A stretch of 64,000 bases of DNA, taken from the NCBI GenBank assembly GCA_037976565.1, contig CP137669.1, forward strand, positions 33,721,613 through 33,785,612. Direction: 5' to 3'. Position numbers and translations under genes: made by a program. This DNA comes from Mesocentrotus franciscanus (taxonomy: Eukaryota; Echinodermata; Echinoidea; Camarodonta; Strongylocentrotidae). This document shows, piece by piece, positions 12,297 to 24,809 of the stretch; the first letter of the stretch is position 1; each line of letters begins with the position of its first letter. Under the pieces are notes generated by a model. It was not told the DNA's origin and searched no databases. It saw only the letters and a list, made by a program, of their open reading frames with translations.

Positions 12297-12744
12297 CCCA
12301 TAGATATATAGAAATTACTCTTTTTTTATCATTGGAGCTTTATTTTCATATTTGCTGTACATTCAGTAGTAGAAATGGCATTTTCATTGGGATTTAAAAA
12401 AAAAAAACTTTTAAAGGTCAAATGTAAATCTGCACAGCATGATATTGGATATGCAACTTCTGGTAGGCCTTTATGGCAAAACCAGAAACTTTCTTGACAT
12501 AGAACTATCAAAATTTGTAAACAAGAGAGAATTTCATGGCAAGAAACTTTTGAGAATTACCAAAAGTTCGATGTTTTGTCAGTTTTTATTTATTTATTTT
12601 GTGGCATATCTGTGGCATGAAACTTTTTCAAACCTGTGGAATGGGCCTGAAAGTTGTAGAAAAAAGGGTCCTGTTCACACAAATAGCCTTTTAAGACTAC
12701 AGGAAATTTATATGAAACTTGTATAAAAAACGTGTTTTATTATA

Positions 12745-13015
12745 AAAAGAGGTTAGTTAACATGACAGCTGGCAAGTCACCAGTGGGCACTCAAAATAAG
12801 CCCCGCCCAGCTAAACGATTCTCGTTAGATATGACGTTATAAAATGGCACACAGATTCTTTGCTGTGCCTTCATTTGAAACATTGCTCAAACATGCGTTT
12901 CACTATACCATGTTACTTTATACAATATTCAGACTGTAAAAATGATAATTACATATCGTGTAGCCATAAAATTCTCATATAGCGATATGATGGATTTTGG
13001 CAGTGTGAACGTGGG
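12745..13015. mobile_element. Family F repeat, inverted copy
   Basis: It contains TGACAGCTGGCAAGTCACC and AATAAGCCCCGCCCAG, the reverse complement of the family F core at 11090 and 13625. CATATAGCGATATGATGG at its far end matches the start of the 13470 copy. It is diverged and of uncertain length. Confidence 0.55.
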
Positions 13016-13469
13016 GTATGTTTTTTCTTTTGTTCGTCGTTCCCTCCTTTCCCCTGTCCTTGGCAGATGCATGGAATCAATAATCTTGCATCAATAAAGA
13101 TCTAATGCACCTGATTTCAGCGGAAAATAAATGTTTGCCTACCTCTCAAGAAATATATATATCCTTCCCCTCTTGATAATATTTTCTTTCAGCGATGTGC
13201 ATTCCACGAGCGTTTCTTGAAAATAAAATCCCTTGAGTAAATAGAGAACTCCCTCTGCTGTCCTTCAAATGTTATGTTACACCTCCTCCTCGAGAATATA
13301 TGGAAATTGTTGTTAGTAAAGAGAATATTCCCCCTTTCAGATTACCAAATTCATTATATGGCTGTACAAATATCTATAGCCTGGGCTGGACACTAACAGG
13401 AGCCGAACCCCGAAATTTCAGAATTCTTACATAGAGCAAAAAATTCAGTCTGGACCCTGGACGAAAAAA

Positions 13470-13740
13470 ATTAGTGTAGAGCCCTGCTATAGCGATATGA
13501 TAAGTTAGTAAATAGTTTTATAGTCTGGACATCGTATATTGAAATATCATATAGCGAATGAAAACGTGATAAAAGAATGAGGGTCCCGTTTGGGTCTGAA
13601 CATCGTATCGTAAGAAAAACGTATAACTGGGCGGGGCTTACATTGAGTGCGTTCCGATGATTGGCAAGCTGTCGTGTCAACTGACCTCTTCAAAACTCGT
13701 TTCGTTATACGACGTTTCATGATACGTTGTGTTTCTCAAG
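13470..13740. mobile_element. Family F repeat, forward copy
   Basis: It begins near CTATAGCGATATGATAAG and holds GTATAACTGGGCGGGGC. It ends with CGTTTCGTTATACGACG, motifs shared with the cluster at 3396-3858. Confidence 0.6.
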
Positions 13741-15329
13741 TGTGTGTATATATGAAAGCCCCCTTTTGGTATATGATGACGTTTCTTTGTACAGGTTTTG
13801 TGTAAATATTCTTTAGTCAGAACGGGTAGTAAGTCACTGATAGTTTTCTTCCTAAAAGCTTGCTCCACCCCTCTTCCCTGAAAAACTAATAGTGTAGATA
13901 CATCGATGTACATGTACGCTATATCAATATGAGAAGTTGATCACAACCACTTTCTTAATCAAACATTTGACGGAGTCTCTTTCGAAGAAAGAAGATATTC
14001 AAACTTTTCAAGAACCCTGTCTGAATATGAAACCAAATAAATAGAGAGCATAATGGAAATGGCCAAACTTGATAAAAAAATAAATTGCTATTGATTCCTT
14101 CAAATGAATTTTTTCCCCTTAATCTAAAGCTCCAACTTGGATATATGAAAAAATACTATTCCTTATATATGTAAAGAAATACACTGCCTTTTTGTACAGT
14201 ACCTTTGTGTGTATGTATGTTTGAATAATCAATAAAGACTTAAAGAGAAACATTAAATGCAAGGATTCATAAAGATAAGCCTGCTTTCTGACTAAAAAAA
14301 CCCAAAGCTTTCATGATGTGGGGGTTTCATGCATTATTGATAGCGGCCCTTTTCACAATATTCTGATTTGAAATAATATAATTTTTGCAATTCAGATATT
14401 GTGCAGCATGAACTTTCACGAATCGGAAACACTAACAAAATATGCGACCGTTTCTTGCAAGTTTATAGTTTCCTACAGTTTCTCTCGTTGGTGCAGGGAT
14501 TATAACATTGGTACGAATGAGACTAGTCATTTGTAGGCATGGCAATAAATACCGTGCGTAGGGTGTTAGGAGAAACCGCATGATTGCTTTTTCCCCCTCA
14601 ACAAAACGTTTCTTGATAATTGAATAATTGAAATTTGTTACATGCATGAGATGAAATAGCACACTAAAATTTGATAGCATTTTGTAAGGAATTTGACACA
14701 TTTGATTGATGTATAACGTGTAGAAAGTGCAGAATACTTTCAGTGTGTGAGCTCCAATTCTTAGTTAACACTCATAATAATTATTCAAAGGAAGCTTGAT
14801 ATCCATGGAGACGGTGCTTCAGAATTTTAATTTGCTTGTGCACCCTGTACTAATATGGTTTAATTTTCTGTGTGTGCTTGAAATAGAAAATAACTGCTTT
14901 TCATCCCTATTACCTCACTGAATAACAAAAGGGTGTGCAATTAATTGACTTGAAATGCGGATATTTGGAAGTCCTGTGTTCATATATATAAGTACATGTA
15001 GGCGTACCATGGAAAACAATGTGCAACCACAAGTAGGCTAGTTCTAGGATACTGCACTTCCCACATATGTATTCTGTTGTCTGATAGCTACATGTAGCAT
15101 AAAATCAGTTTGGACCCTTTTTCATTTATCAGTTTGATTTAAGCTAAGCTTACTTTATTTTGACCAGCCAAAATATAATGCTTTTTCTTTAAAAAATTTT
15201 AAGGGACTAATCATCAAAGAAAAACATTAGAAATCAAAACATTAGACCCCCCCCCCTCCAATAAAAAAACACTATATGACACATTCAAATGGTTGAAAAT
15301 TAAAAAGCATATACATGTATGTTGCCTGG

Positions 15330-15390
15330 TTAGCGCCATAAGGGCATTATTAACGCTATGTTCCAGCATATGAGCCATAATGCCCTTATG
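15330..15390. mobile_element. Family A palindromic MITE
   Basis: The arms AGCGCCATAAGGGCATTA and TGAGCCATAATGCCCTTATG lie around a short centre. The outer ends are missing. Confidence 0.6.
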
Positions 15391-16205
15391 CCTTTTAGCA
15401 GAAAATATGTGGAAAATTGATTTTATTTCAAGGCCTGAGCAGTAATTATTGTGAAACATGATGTATTTGCAACTTGCAATGTCTCCTTGATATGGAAATT
15501 ATATTTGAAGCTGAATTTTTTAAATACAGCATTTCAGCATGGAACCCAAAATATCCAGAGTAACCCGATACAGCCCCCCCCCCCCAAAAAAAGTGTTTAC
15601 TGTTTTTTTTCTTCTACTCAGACAGTTTATATACTTAGTATCATTAGTAGACAAACAACTGGTAATTTTTTTTTCCAGTTTATTTTCAAAACTTTTCTTG
15701 CACTGTGTATTGTATGTACCATGCTGATGAGAACGTGTTAAAGAACTGAACACAGGCTCATGTATGTCAGCTCAACACCAATACTAAAATCCATACCCTC
15801 CACACGTATTTGTATCTATGCAAACTTGAGATATCCTTAGCATCAAGAGCCCTTCACGGGACAGTTGAAAAGAGGATATGAAAATATGAATGATGCATGT
15901 TGTAGTTTTTACGTTTCTAAAACACCAAAGCTCTCTTTAAGGTTATTCATCTAAACAGGAAAAACAACCATTCTCAAGTTTTGTTGTTGTTGTTTTTTTT
16001 TTTTTTTTGGGGTGTTGTGTTGTTTTGTTCTGCTTTATTGTTTTGTTTAAATTGGAATGCCTTAAACTTGTTTGAAGTGTTTTCAGGACAATGCCATTAG
16101 CTATATCCGTTGATTCCATTGATGAAATGTATGGAAACGGCTATTTGTTCCATGATTACATGGTTATTGTCGTATCTTTACGAGTCGTTAGTGTCTTTGT
16201 TCCCT

Positions 16206-16742
16206 TTAAAGATACTATGTCCCTTTTGCAGCCAACATCAAATTCTGTAGAACTTTGCAGGAATTATGAATATGTCATGTATGTCCTATCTGTGAAATTT
16301 AAACGTTAGCGGTGTCCTAATATTCAAATTATGCAAGGAAACCCGTTTACTTGCTAGACTTCACTGTCAGACACTATTGAGTGACTGACTGGCTTTTTCA
16401 TCTTTGGTAATAACATACATAAAATGAGCTGTAAAGGGTACATGAGCATTTGTCTACATCAATAACCCACTTCTTGTAATGGCCAAAATTAAACTGATTG
16501 AATCTTTGCGCAGCATAAAACGTACGACCATTCGGTACAATGGTCTGAAAATCAGACTATTACTTACTGGCTCTATAGCTCCTAAGTCGATTCGACAACT
16601 AATAGTCGTTATTTTCCCGCTTAAAGACATTTTCAAGCCCCCTTTTTTTTAGGGAAGTTCTAAATTAGTATTGTCTTTCAAATGCTGTTGGAATTTAACC
16701 TTTTCATTTTTTTGGCCTGCAAATGGGACATAGTACCTTTAA
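16206..16742. mobile_element. TTAA-flanked MITE, 537 bp
   Basis: The left end TTAAAGATACTATGTCCC is the inverse of the right end GGGACATAGTACCTTTAA, and the pairing continues through TTTTGCAGCC against GGCCTGCAAA. Both ends finish in TTAA, which implies TTAA target duplication. That target is used by piggyBac and Kolobok superfamilies; I cannot choose between them without a transposase. It shares the terminal TTAAAG with family B but not the rest. Confidence 0.75.
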
Positions 16743-17033
16743 TACAACATGGCATCCCCTTGGTGGCTTCAGACAAAAATTACTTTAGTATCACATGTTT
16801 GAAATACAATATGTTGTGTGGGTTTTTCAACTTTAGCAATGATTACTATTTGAATTAATTTACAATTGTATTGATAATCATTGCGAAAGATTATCATTTC
16901 TTCTGTGGGTAACGCCATCTGTTACACCTGCTTGCCATACATTTTTGTTGTAAGTAATTGAATGCAAATACATTTTTACATATTTTCAAGTTCACATTTG
17001 CAATTGTTTTCTTCTTCCAATCACTATAGGTGG

Positions 17034-17425
17034 TTAAAGAGAAGGTTGAGTTCTGGGAAGAGGTGAAAAATAATTTGTGAGCATTATCATTGTTATTATG
17101 CAAGTGTGGAAGAACATCAGATAAAAGATGTTCCCTGAAAAGCATGGCTCTTCAAATGCCTTCATATTCTAAATATGGCATGTAACATCATAAAAATCGG
17201 GACAGATTTTTATGCTACATGTTCGTGTAGTCCCATATACATCTTTCTGTGTGCAGTGCTTGTAACTTTACCAAGACTGGGCCAAATTTCTTATCATTTT
17301 GATGATTCCAGAACCTTGCAGTACACACCAATACTTATATGCTAGATGATCAACCTTTTCTGATCGATTCCACACCGTTTCTTTCACAATGCAATTGCAT
17401 GACCAGAACTGGTCTATACCTTTAA
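17034..17425 (+). mobile_element. Family B TTAA MITE, copy 1
   Basis: The element is 392 bp including TTAA at each end. The left end is TTAAAGAGAAGGTTGAG, then TTCTGGGAAGAGG. The right end GACCAGAACTGG...CCTTTAA is an imperfect inverse. The interior includes CATATTCTAAATATGGCATG and TGATGATTCCAGAACC. The same ends and interior recur at 22861 (inverted), 30840 (same orientation) and, in its right half only, 26864. Confidence 0.85.
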
Positions 17426-17479
17426 AGAAAGACGGTTCATTTTGCTGGTATATCGTAAAATTTTTAAAACATGACTGCT

Positions 17480-17720
17480 CCTATTCAAACGAAAATCACC
17501 TCAAGGACGATTGCAATACCCTATTATATGTCCCATAGAAATCATTTTCAGATTATGTAAATCATCAATGTCATGTTGGTTCACACATTTCAATAGGTGG
17601 TTCACACATTTCAATAGGTGACGCACAAGGCTATTGAAATTTCCCAAAGTTTATTTTTCTAAAGTACACTGTAGTTGCGATAGTGTCTAATGTGATACTT
17701 TGCTTGTTTCGTTAGCAACC
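17480..17720. repeat. Dispersed repeat P, copy 1
   Basis: It is related to 36230-36440. Both have CAATACCCTAT/GATACCCTAT, CACATTTCAATA, GGCTATTGAAATT/GACTATTGAAATTG and a late TAGTGTCT/TATCGTGT stretch. In this copy GGTTCACACATTTCAATA is duplicated in tandem (17578-17621). Confidence 0.5.
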
Positions 17721-20700
17721 TGACGTGTATAGTATTGGAGAACTTTTATAAAATGATTATGATATGATATAAATACTACATGTACTAAGCAGGGAAGTCT
17801 CTTAAAAAATTGTCTGTTTTTTAATCATTATCTATACTACGGGCAGCTGGTATTTTATCATTTGGAACAGGTTTCCTGTAGAAGACTCCGACATGGATTT
17901 TTTTTTCTCATCAATTTTTTTCTATAATCAATACTAAAATTGGACTACTCACATACATTTATATATTTCCATAGTTATTGAATGAATTTTCACACTCATA
18001 CTTCACATTTACAATTTATTCGAAATTTTCAATATAAAATAATCTAATTGTGTATTGTTGGTCCTATTATTAATCATGATCACAAGAAAACTGACTAAAT
18101 CTTACTGAAAATCACAACCATTAATTGGAACTGCACACAGACCATGGGTAGAAGAAATTATTCAGAAAATGGAACATCAGAATTTACACCGAAGTTGTAA
18201 ACCATTTGTTTTCAAGTTTTAAATATGAGAGTAATTCAAGAGCAATGCTTTTCACATGACTTTTCAACCTTAGTTTTGTATATATGGAAATAAGACTGGG
18301 GAACCTCTCTCAGTGTTTCTCACCATTATGAAAACCCAAGTGTTCTCTGTAAAGGCAAACTCGTCTCATTGTGAAAATGACATTATTGCAGGAGAAGAAG
18401 ATTGCGCTTCAGAAAATTTGTCTTATTAACGGTAGGGGACAGGACAATCTCGTCTCAGTGTCTGAAAGTCACATGGTCGAACAAGGTCACAAATGACGTG
18501 AATGTCTTGAAAGCATGTTTTCAAGACTGGATAGATGGATGGCTCTATTGAATTTAAGTAATGTGTTAGTCTATGGTGTCTTTGAAGGGCAAGAAACAGG
18601 TGACTCGAAGAAAGAAAGCGTCTGCCCATGGATTTTATTCGCTAAATTTTACTCCAAGAGAAGTGAGGTTTTGGATTCATTGAAAGTGCCTGAGTGATTG
18701 AGAAAATAGAACTATAAACAAATCTTACCATATTTATTTTGCATGTGCATTTTCCCCGGATGCTGTCTAAGATCCCGTTCTCACTCACTTTGAAAGTGGT
18801 CTTAGTTAGACCGCTCCAGAGGAATGGGTCTTGAGGAATGGTTTGTGAGCATTCACACTCCGAGCAGTTTTTTATGGCTCAAACCGCTCCACGAGTCAAA
18901 GTGGTCTTGTTGCTATGGCAGCTCAGGTCAGCGGGTCAATTTTTTCGCGCGCAGAATACAAACGGTATGTACCGTACTACATGTTTCTTTCTCTTCCATT
19001 TGTCATCCTCACCTCAGTTGTGTTCAATGTTAACTATTTCAGGTAGCGAAGATTTTTGTTGTTGTTGAGAAACTAGACTACGAGTTGATGTAAAGGTACT
19101 TAATAGATCCCTAGCACTCTGAAGCCAACTATCTCAAATTTGTCTTGCAAGGAAAAATAACAAAATGCATACGGGCATGGCCCATTGCTCACAATTATTC
19201 AATTAGCATAGAAGCAAGATATAATAAACGGCGACAATCAAATGCTAAGTATAGGGACAATTTTTCATGCAACATCTACTTTCAATTTTACACCACAGAC
19301 GTTCAGATATCTCCATCATTTCAAAAGTGGTTCCTATATTAGATGAATTTCACTTGAAAGAATTGTAAGTGATATTTTTAGAAACGCATTGCTTCTGCCA
19401 GTACATGTATATATTGTGTTCCTGCCTGTATAATAGTTGTTTAGAAATATACTCAACCTATAGCTCACTATTCTAAGTACCCTTAAACAAAAATTTTTTT
19501 ACATAAAATTTGCAATTTGGCCTTTGCCATTAAAATTTCAAGGGGAAATATTTAACCAAGGGAATTACATGTCATAAAAACAAATTAGTGCAGCAAAGTC
19601 AGTCCAAAGTCCACAGAGTTAATTTGCCCTATTTTCTGGGCTTGTAGCCAACAGTGTCGTAATATATTAAATGAAGGTTAATTGTAAAATACTTTTTTAA
19701 ATAGTTTGTCAAAATGAGTCTGAAGGACATTAACTCTCTATCACAGGATACATGTTCATTTTTTCATTTTTTCTTCATTTTTTTGCATTGCAATGGTGCA
19801 ACAAACTTGATAGATTGAGCAAAAACAGGTCAATCATTCCTATGAAAAATTAGACTTTATTCCATTACCATTTATTACTACTCGTTTGCAATCAGGAATA
19901 ACAGTTGATTGCACTTTTCCATCATTATGGCAGGTGGCTCGATAATAGTACCAAACGTCATATATAATTCAAAGGCCTTTTAATTTCCTCTCCATTGATA
20001 TTGAAACTCCATTTTGACGTGTCCTTGATCTATATTGCATTACAGACAATATGCATTATAGATGCATGTATACAATAATCAATATGGACACATTGCAGGT
20101 TGGTAATTCAGATTGATTAGTTTTCTGCTGTTTTGTGTTTTTACCGTTTTAATGATTCAGATCATTTTGAGTGTAAAGAGTTTCTAGACATTATGACACC
20201 TCCTTTCAGAGGTACTAAATTTCCACTTGAAAAAGTTATTCTTTTTAATAGGTTAAGCTGATTAGTACTAATACATCTAGTCTCAATTTTGTGGGTATTG
20301 TTGATTAAATTAATTTGATACCAAAAGCATTAAAGCTTCATTATCTCTGTAAATTGAATTAACACAGGAGCATAGGATGTACATGCACATGCGCTTGATG
20401 TTCATCTGCTCAGAAACTTTGTTGTTTTGAAAGTTTAGTTAAACCTTTTATGTGGATGATTTTTTTTCTTTTTGTTTTGAAGGGCAAAGTTATTAAGGTT
20501 CAACTGTTTCATGGCCAAAATTGTAAATATATGTTCAATAAAGCTACCTACAAGGTCATTTAAATGGTTTAAGTATTCATGAACTTAAAATTATTTATCT
20601 AAATTGACCGATTCTAAATTTCAGTTGTTGAATATTCCAACTCATAAATGTGCTCAATAAAGCTTTTATAAAGATAATTTGAATGATTTAATTATATATG

Positions 20701-21946
20701 GCCTTGATATGTTGGTCTGATCATGCAATAATGATAAGTATTCATTACATTAGAACCCATACCAGGGGCCAACAGTGGATATGAAACTGTTTTTGTTTTG
20801 TTTGTTTTTTGTTTTTTGATAGGATGTGACCCAGACACAAAATGCTATGTTCTAGAATGTATATTTCATTATAACATTAAACTACCAGCACATGTCGTTT
20901 CATATTCCTGTGATCTGGCAATAAAGCAAATGATTGTCTGAGAGAGAGAGGATAACCATATCAAGAGCGCATTACAACTTTTTTGAAAATACTGATCCTG
21001 CTACTTATCTTCAATAAAATAATTTTCAAGGTTAGGAAACTCAAAGCTCACAAGAGTAATAGGTGGCAAAGAGAAATTATTTATTTACAATCTGTGATAT
21101 CTAAAATATCTATGCTACACAATTATTAGCATTTAAATTTTCTTACAAGAAAATGAAGAATTTACAATTTTTGCAGTACAGGGCAAATGGGAGAGAACCT
21201 CACAAGATACATAACACTATTAACAGGGTTGCTAATTTCTGTTTGATCGATTGCAACTTTAAAAATTCACAGCTTTCTTATTTTTAATAGGATTTTGTTC
21301 AAACTTCACTGATCTGTTTCTCAATTTTTTGTTGCTTCTATGAAAACCAACTTTTAATTAAATAAAATAATATGAAACAGGACTTCCTGTTAAATTCACA
21401 TCAGTGAAGACCAAGGCCACACCCTTCTTGTTCTCAAGAGAGAATTGCATAAAGATTAACGAGAAATGGGTTGGGATTTTTCAAAGGATGGAGATGGTGA
21501 CGTCATATCCCATGCTGCGATTAGACAAAAAGGTCAGATTTTTTTTAGCTTCCTGCATCTTGGTATTCATCCATATTCCAGCTCTTTCTTGGTATAGGGG
21601 AGGAATTCTCGGCATTCGAGCATGCATGATCTGGTAAGCATCTTCCCAGCATCTTCCCGTTGCCATGGCAATCTTCTCGTGTGTCGTTTTTTTGTGTATG
21701 TGTGTGTAATGTACATACTTGGTATAGCTACTTTGCTTGCTCCGCTTTTGATTGATGTATAACACTGTGTGTGTGTGTGTGAATGTGTACAACTGCAGAT
21801 GATGTCGGTGGATCATCTAAAGATTTGAGGATTTTATTCATGATAAAAGATTTGATTTAAATTCAGGCTAAGGATATCATCTGCCAAAAGGACATTGATC
21901 CTCTCACATCTTTTAACACAGAGTTAATGCCCTTCAAGCTCACAAT

Positions 21947-22421
21947 AGATGATACAGTGTATTTTATGTACCGGTAGTATTACTTGTCTCCAGGATAATT
22001 TCATAGCTTTTCTCTGCCTGTCAACAGTTGGGCCTCGTGTTTTACTACTCTTCCAAAAGTTGATTAAATAAAACATTCGCTCATGGGCAAGCACAGATTT
22101 TTCTTTGTCGGTTTCCTTTGATTTTTTATAGTTGATAAAAAGCAAAAACTTGCTGCGAAGTTTTTCCTCTTTAAGTGAATGTTGAACATGATACATTGTA
22201 TTTTTTGTAGTCATACTTGTCTCCGGGATAATTTCATAGCTTGTCTCTGCCATTCAACAGTTGGGCCTCATGTATTAATTACTCTTCCAAAATTGATTAA
22301 ATACAACATTTGCTCATGGGCAAGTACGACTTCTTCTTTGTCGGTTTCCTTTGATTTTTGATAGTTGATAGGAAGCAAAAACTTGCTGTGAAGTTTTTCC
22401 TCTTTAAGTGAAAGTTAAACA
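21947..22421. repeat. Tandem duplication, two units of about 235 bp
   Basis: ATGATACAGTGTATTTT starts unit 1 and ATGATACATTGTATTTT starts unit 2. Shared internal markers in order are ACTTGTCTCC, AGTTGGGCCTC, GCTCATGGGCAAG, TCGGTTTCCTTTGATTTTT and CTTTAAGTGAA. The copies differ by scattered substitutions and small indels, so the duplication is not recent. The peptide-like similarity between frames in the two units is a by-product. Confidence 0.85.
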
Positions 22422-22710
22422 AATAAGACATGTAAAATAATTTACATTCTAGTCCATGAAGTGAATTATTATACAGTGCGTGACAGGCATATGTTTTGTC
22501 AGTCGACAGCTGTATATGCCCAGCCAATTTACCAATATAAATTCGATATAAATTACTGATAGCCTTGAATGGAGTTCCTTTTAGATGTTTACACTGAAAT
22601 TAATTTCAAATTATGGATTGATGTTTGGATAAACCAACATATTTGACACGATCACATAAAACATCCGTTTGATACAAGTGGAATAATACGAGTAGGCCTT
22701 CATATCATCT

Positions 22711-22797
22711 CTTTGGAGCCAGAAGGTCATTAACTCTTTATCTCAAATACTGATATACTTTAAAACAGAGTTAACTTCCCTCTTGCTCTAAACAGAC
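22711..22797. mobile_element. Family A palindromic MITE with duplicated right part
   Basis: The left arm GGAGCCAGAAGGTCATTAAC and right arm GAGTTAACTTCCCTCTTGC, then TCTAAACAGACTG, form the usual palindrome. The right part from ATATACTTTAAAACAGAG onward is repeated at 23500-23555 on the far side of the family C element. Confidence 0.65.
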
Positions 22798-22818
22798 TGT
22801 ATTAAAAAAGTTTTACCT

Positions 22819-23497
22819 GGGGGGTGTTTCACAAAGACTAAGATCGACTTTGAGTTGGACTTAAAGAGAAGGTTGAGTTCTGGTCATGCGATTGAATTGT
22901 GAAAGAAATGGTGTGGAAATGATCAAAGAGGTTGATCATCTAGCATATAAGTATTTGTGTGTAACGCAAGGTTCTGGAATCATCAAAATGATAAGAAATT
23001 TGGCCCAGTCTTCGTAAAGTTACAAGCACTGTACACAGAAAGATGTATAGCGGACTACACAAACACGTGGCATAGAAATCCGTCCCGATTTTTACGCTGT
23101 TACATGCCATATTTAGAATGTTAAAGCATTTGAAGAGCCATGCTTTTCAGGGAACATTTTTTATCTGATGTTCTTCCACACTTGCATAATAACAATGATA
23201 ACGCTCACAAGTAATTGTTCACCTCTTCCCAGAACTCAACCTTCTCTTTAAGTATAACAGGCCGTTCATGCCACTGTTTGCTCTTACCATTTACTGGCAT
23301 TTGTCTGTCAAGGGACGTACAAATCGTGGTCTCAAATCTACAGAGTTTACATTTTTTGATAGTTCATTATTGAAGGAAAAATATTATCTAAAGATTATAA
23401 TTTAGAGACCAATGGTGATAGCAACCAATGGCATGAATGGCCCGCCATACTTAAGTCCAACTTAAAGTCGATCTTAGTCTTTGTGAAACACCCCCCT
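22819..23497. mobile_element. Family C MITE interrupted by family B
   Basis: The ends GGGGTGTTTCACAAAG and CTTTGTGAAACACCCCCC are inverted. Removing the 391-bp family B insertion at 22861-23251 leaves about 288 bp, the same as the intact copy at 9960-10245, with the same internal order. The insertion sits at the TTAA that is uninterrupted in the 9960 and 45303 copies. Confidence 0.85.
22861..23251 (-). mobile_element. Family B TTAA MITE, copy 2, nested in family C
   Basis: It is inverted relative to copies 1 and 4. It starts TTAAAGAGAAGGTTGAG and ends CTCAACCTTCTCTTTAA, so its terminal repeats are almost perfect over about 24 bp. TTAA is present at both borders and once at the empty site, as expected for TTAA target duplication. 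Confidence 0.9.
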
Positions 23498-23499
23498 GA

Positions 23500-23555
23500 T
23501 ATACTTTAAAACAGAGTAAACTTCCCTCTTGCTATTGAAAGAGTTTTACCTGGCA
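23500..23555. repeat. Direct repeat of the sequence left of the family C element
   Basis: ATATACTTTAAAACAGAG through GTTTTACCTGG repeats 22752-22818 with one small deletion and a few substitutions. At about 55-67 bp it is far longer than a transposition target duplication, so it is better read as a tandem duplication with the MITE at the junction. Confidence 0.75.
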
Positions 23556-23562
23556 TTCCAGT

Positions 23563-23780
23563 TTTCTTTTTTTTTTTGCCATCAGACACTGATCATCTGT
23601 AATACAGAGGATATATACACATAGACTATTATGCCTCAAAAGGGAAGAAGGTCTTTTTTTTCCCATTTCCCATTTCTTGTTTTTCTTTTTCTTTTTTGCC
23701 ATCATAACAATGATCATCTGTATTAATACAGAGGATATATACACATGGACTATTGTGCCTCAAAAGGGAAGCTAGTCTAA
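23563..23780. repeat. Tandem duplication, two units of about 120 bp
   Basis: GATCATCTGTA, AATACAGAGGATATATACA and TGCCTCAAAAGGGAAG occur in both units, which are separated by poly-T-rich linkers. Confidence 0.8.
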
Positions 23781-24398
23781 AAAAAGAAGAAGCCACTACT
23801 GTGAATTGACATAAAAGGTAAAACCGTGAAGCAAAGAAAGTTAAGTCAAGTTAACAATGAAATTTCCCTTTGAAGAGTTGCTCATCCATTGCAAAGTGGA
23901 GGATACGCTGTATGATTGCTTCTTCTTTTTTACGTCGGTACAGTCAGTATTATACACGGAGGGATACAGTCACAGTTTCAGTGCAAGTTGAATGGGTGTG
24001 GTAGAGAAGTGTTTTGCAGTGTTATCAATCAAAGGTGGGTCTCAATTTGGTAAGAATATATCTAGTAGGTTTAGTTGTGAGGAGCTTATCACTGAATCAT
24101 GGAGTTTGTAATATTTCATTTAATTGGTTTGTGAGGGTGGTAGTCCTTATCTTATCTTTATATGCTCATTACTCAGCCACTACACATTTTTCTACCAGAA
24201 ATGTTTGGCACATGTCATTTCTTTGTAATCTTGAACATTCAGTGTAAGTTTCGTTGGATTCTGTGAGAATTTATTTTCTATATTTACCAGAACTTAAGTT
24301 TATCTTTAACTCTGTGTTATAGTGTACACTGTCCTTCTTGCTGCAAACGACGATTTATCCCACTGCCCTTCCGCAGTTGGTCACTAACATCATGGTAT

Positions 24399-24482
24399 CG
24401 TCTGTTCAGAGCCATAAGGGTGTTATTTCTGTGTGTTAGAGTATATGTATATGAGTTACTACACTTCTGTCTCCAACAGACA
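24399..24482. mobile_element. Family A palindromic MITE with both outer ends
   Basis: CGTCTGTTCAGAGCCATAAG on the left and ACTTCTGTCTCCAACAGACA on the right, with a GTGTTAGAGTATATG centre. Confidence 0.7.
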
Positions 24483-24510
24483 ATCTGATCAAATCAGGGA
24501 TATGTCACAT

Positions 24511-24809
24511 AAGGCCTGTCTTCATCAGACCGAAGTTGCAAAATAACCTGCTATTTTCAGACTCTGGATATTTTCCCAAAGCTCGAAATTACATCTTCAC
24601 CATACCGATACGCTCATCACAAACTAGCACGGATGGGTGCAAATTAGCCCGCTATTTCCCAAACAGTGGGCTATTTTGGAAACAGAACCAAGATTTCTCG
24701 GGATATTTTCTCGACCAACTAGCCCGCTAATCGCAACTGCGGGCTGGTGAAGACTCAAATTAGCTAATAGCGGGTTATTTGCAACTTCGGTCTGATGAAA
24801 ACAGGCCTA
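24511..24809 (+). mobile_element. Family D MITE, copy 1
   Basis: The left end GGCCTGTCTTCATCAGACC, then GAAGTTGCAAAATAACC, is inverse to the right end GGTTATTTGCAACTTC, then GGTCTGATGAAAACAGGCC. The interior carries repeated AGCCCGCTATT/TAGCGGGC motifs in both orientations. The length is about 299 bp. A second copy lies inverted at 27376-27680. Target duplication is unclear, possibly TA. Confidence 0.85.

Noticed and set aside
21878..21955. Another family A palindrome
   Set aside because: The arms (CCAAAAGGACATTGATCC and AGTTAATGCCCTTCAAGC) are probably related but degenerate, so it is not listed as a separate feature.
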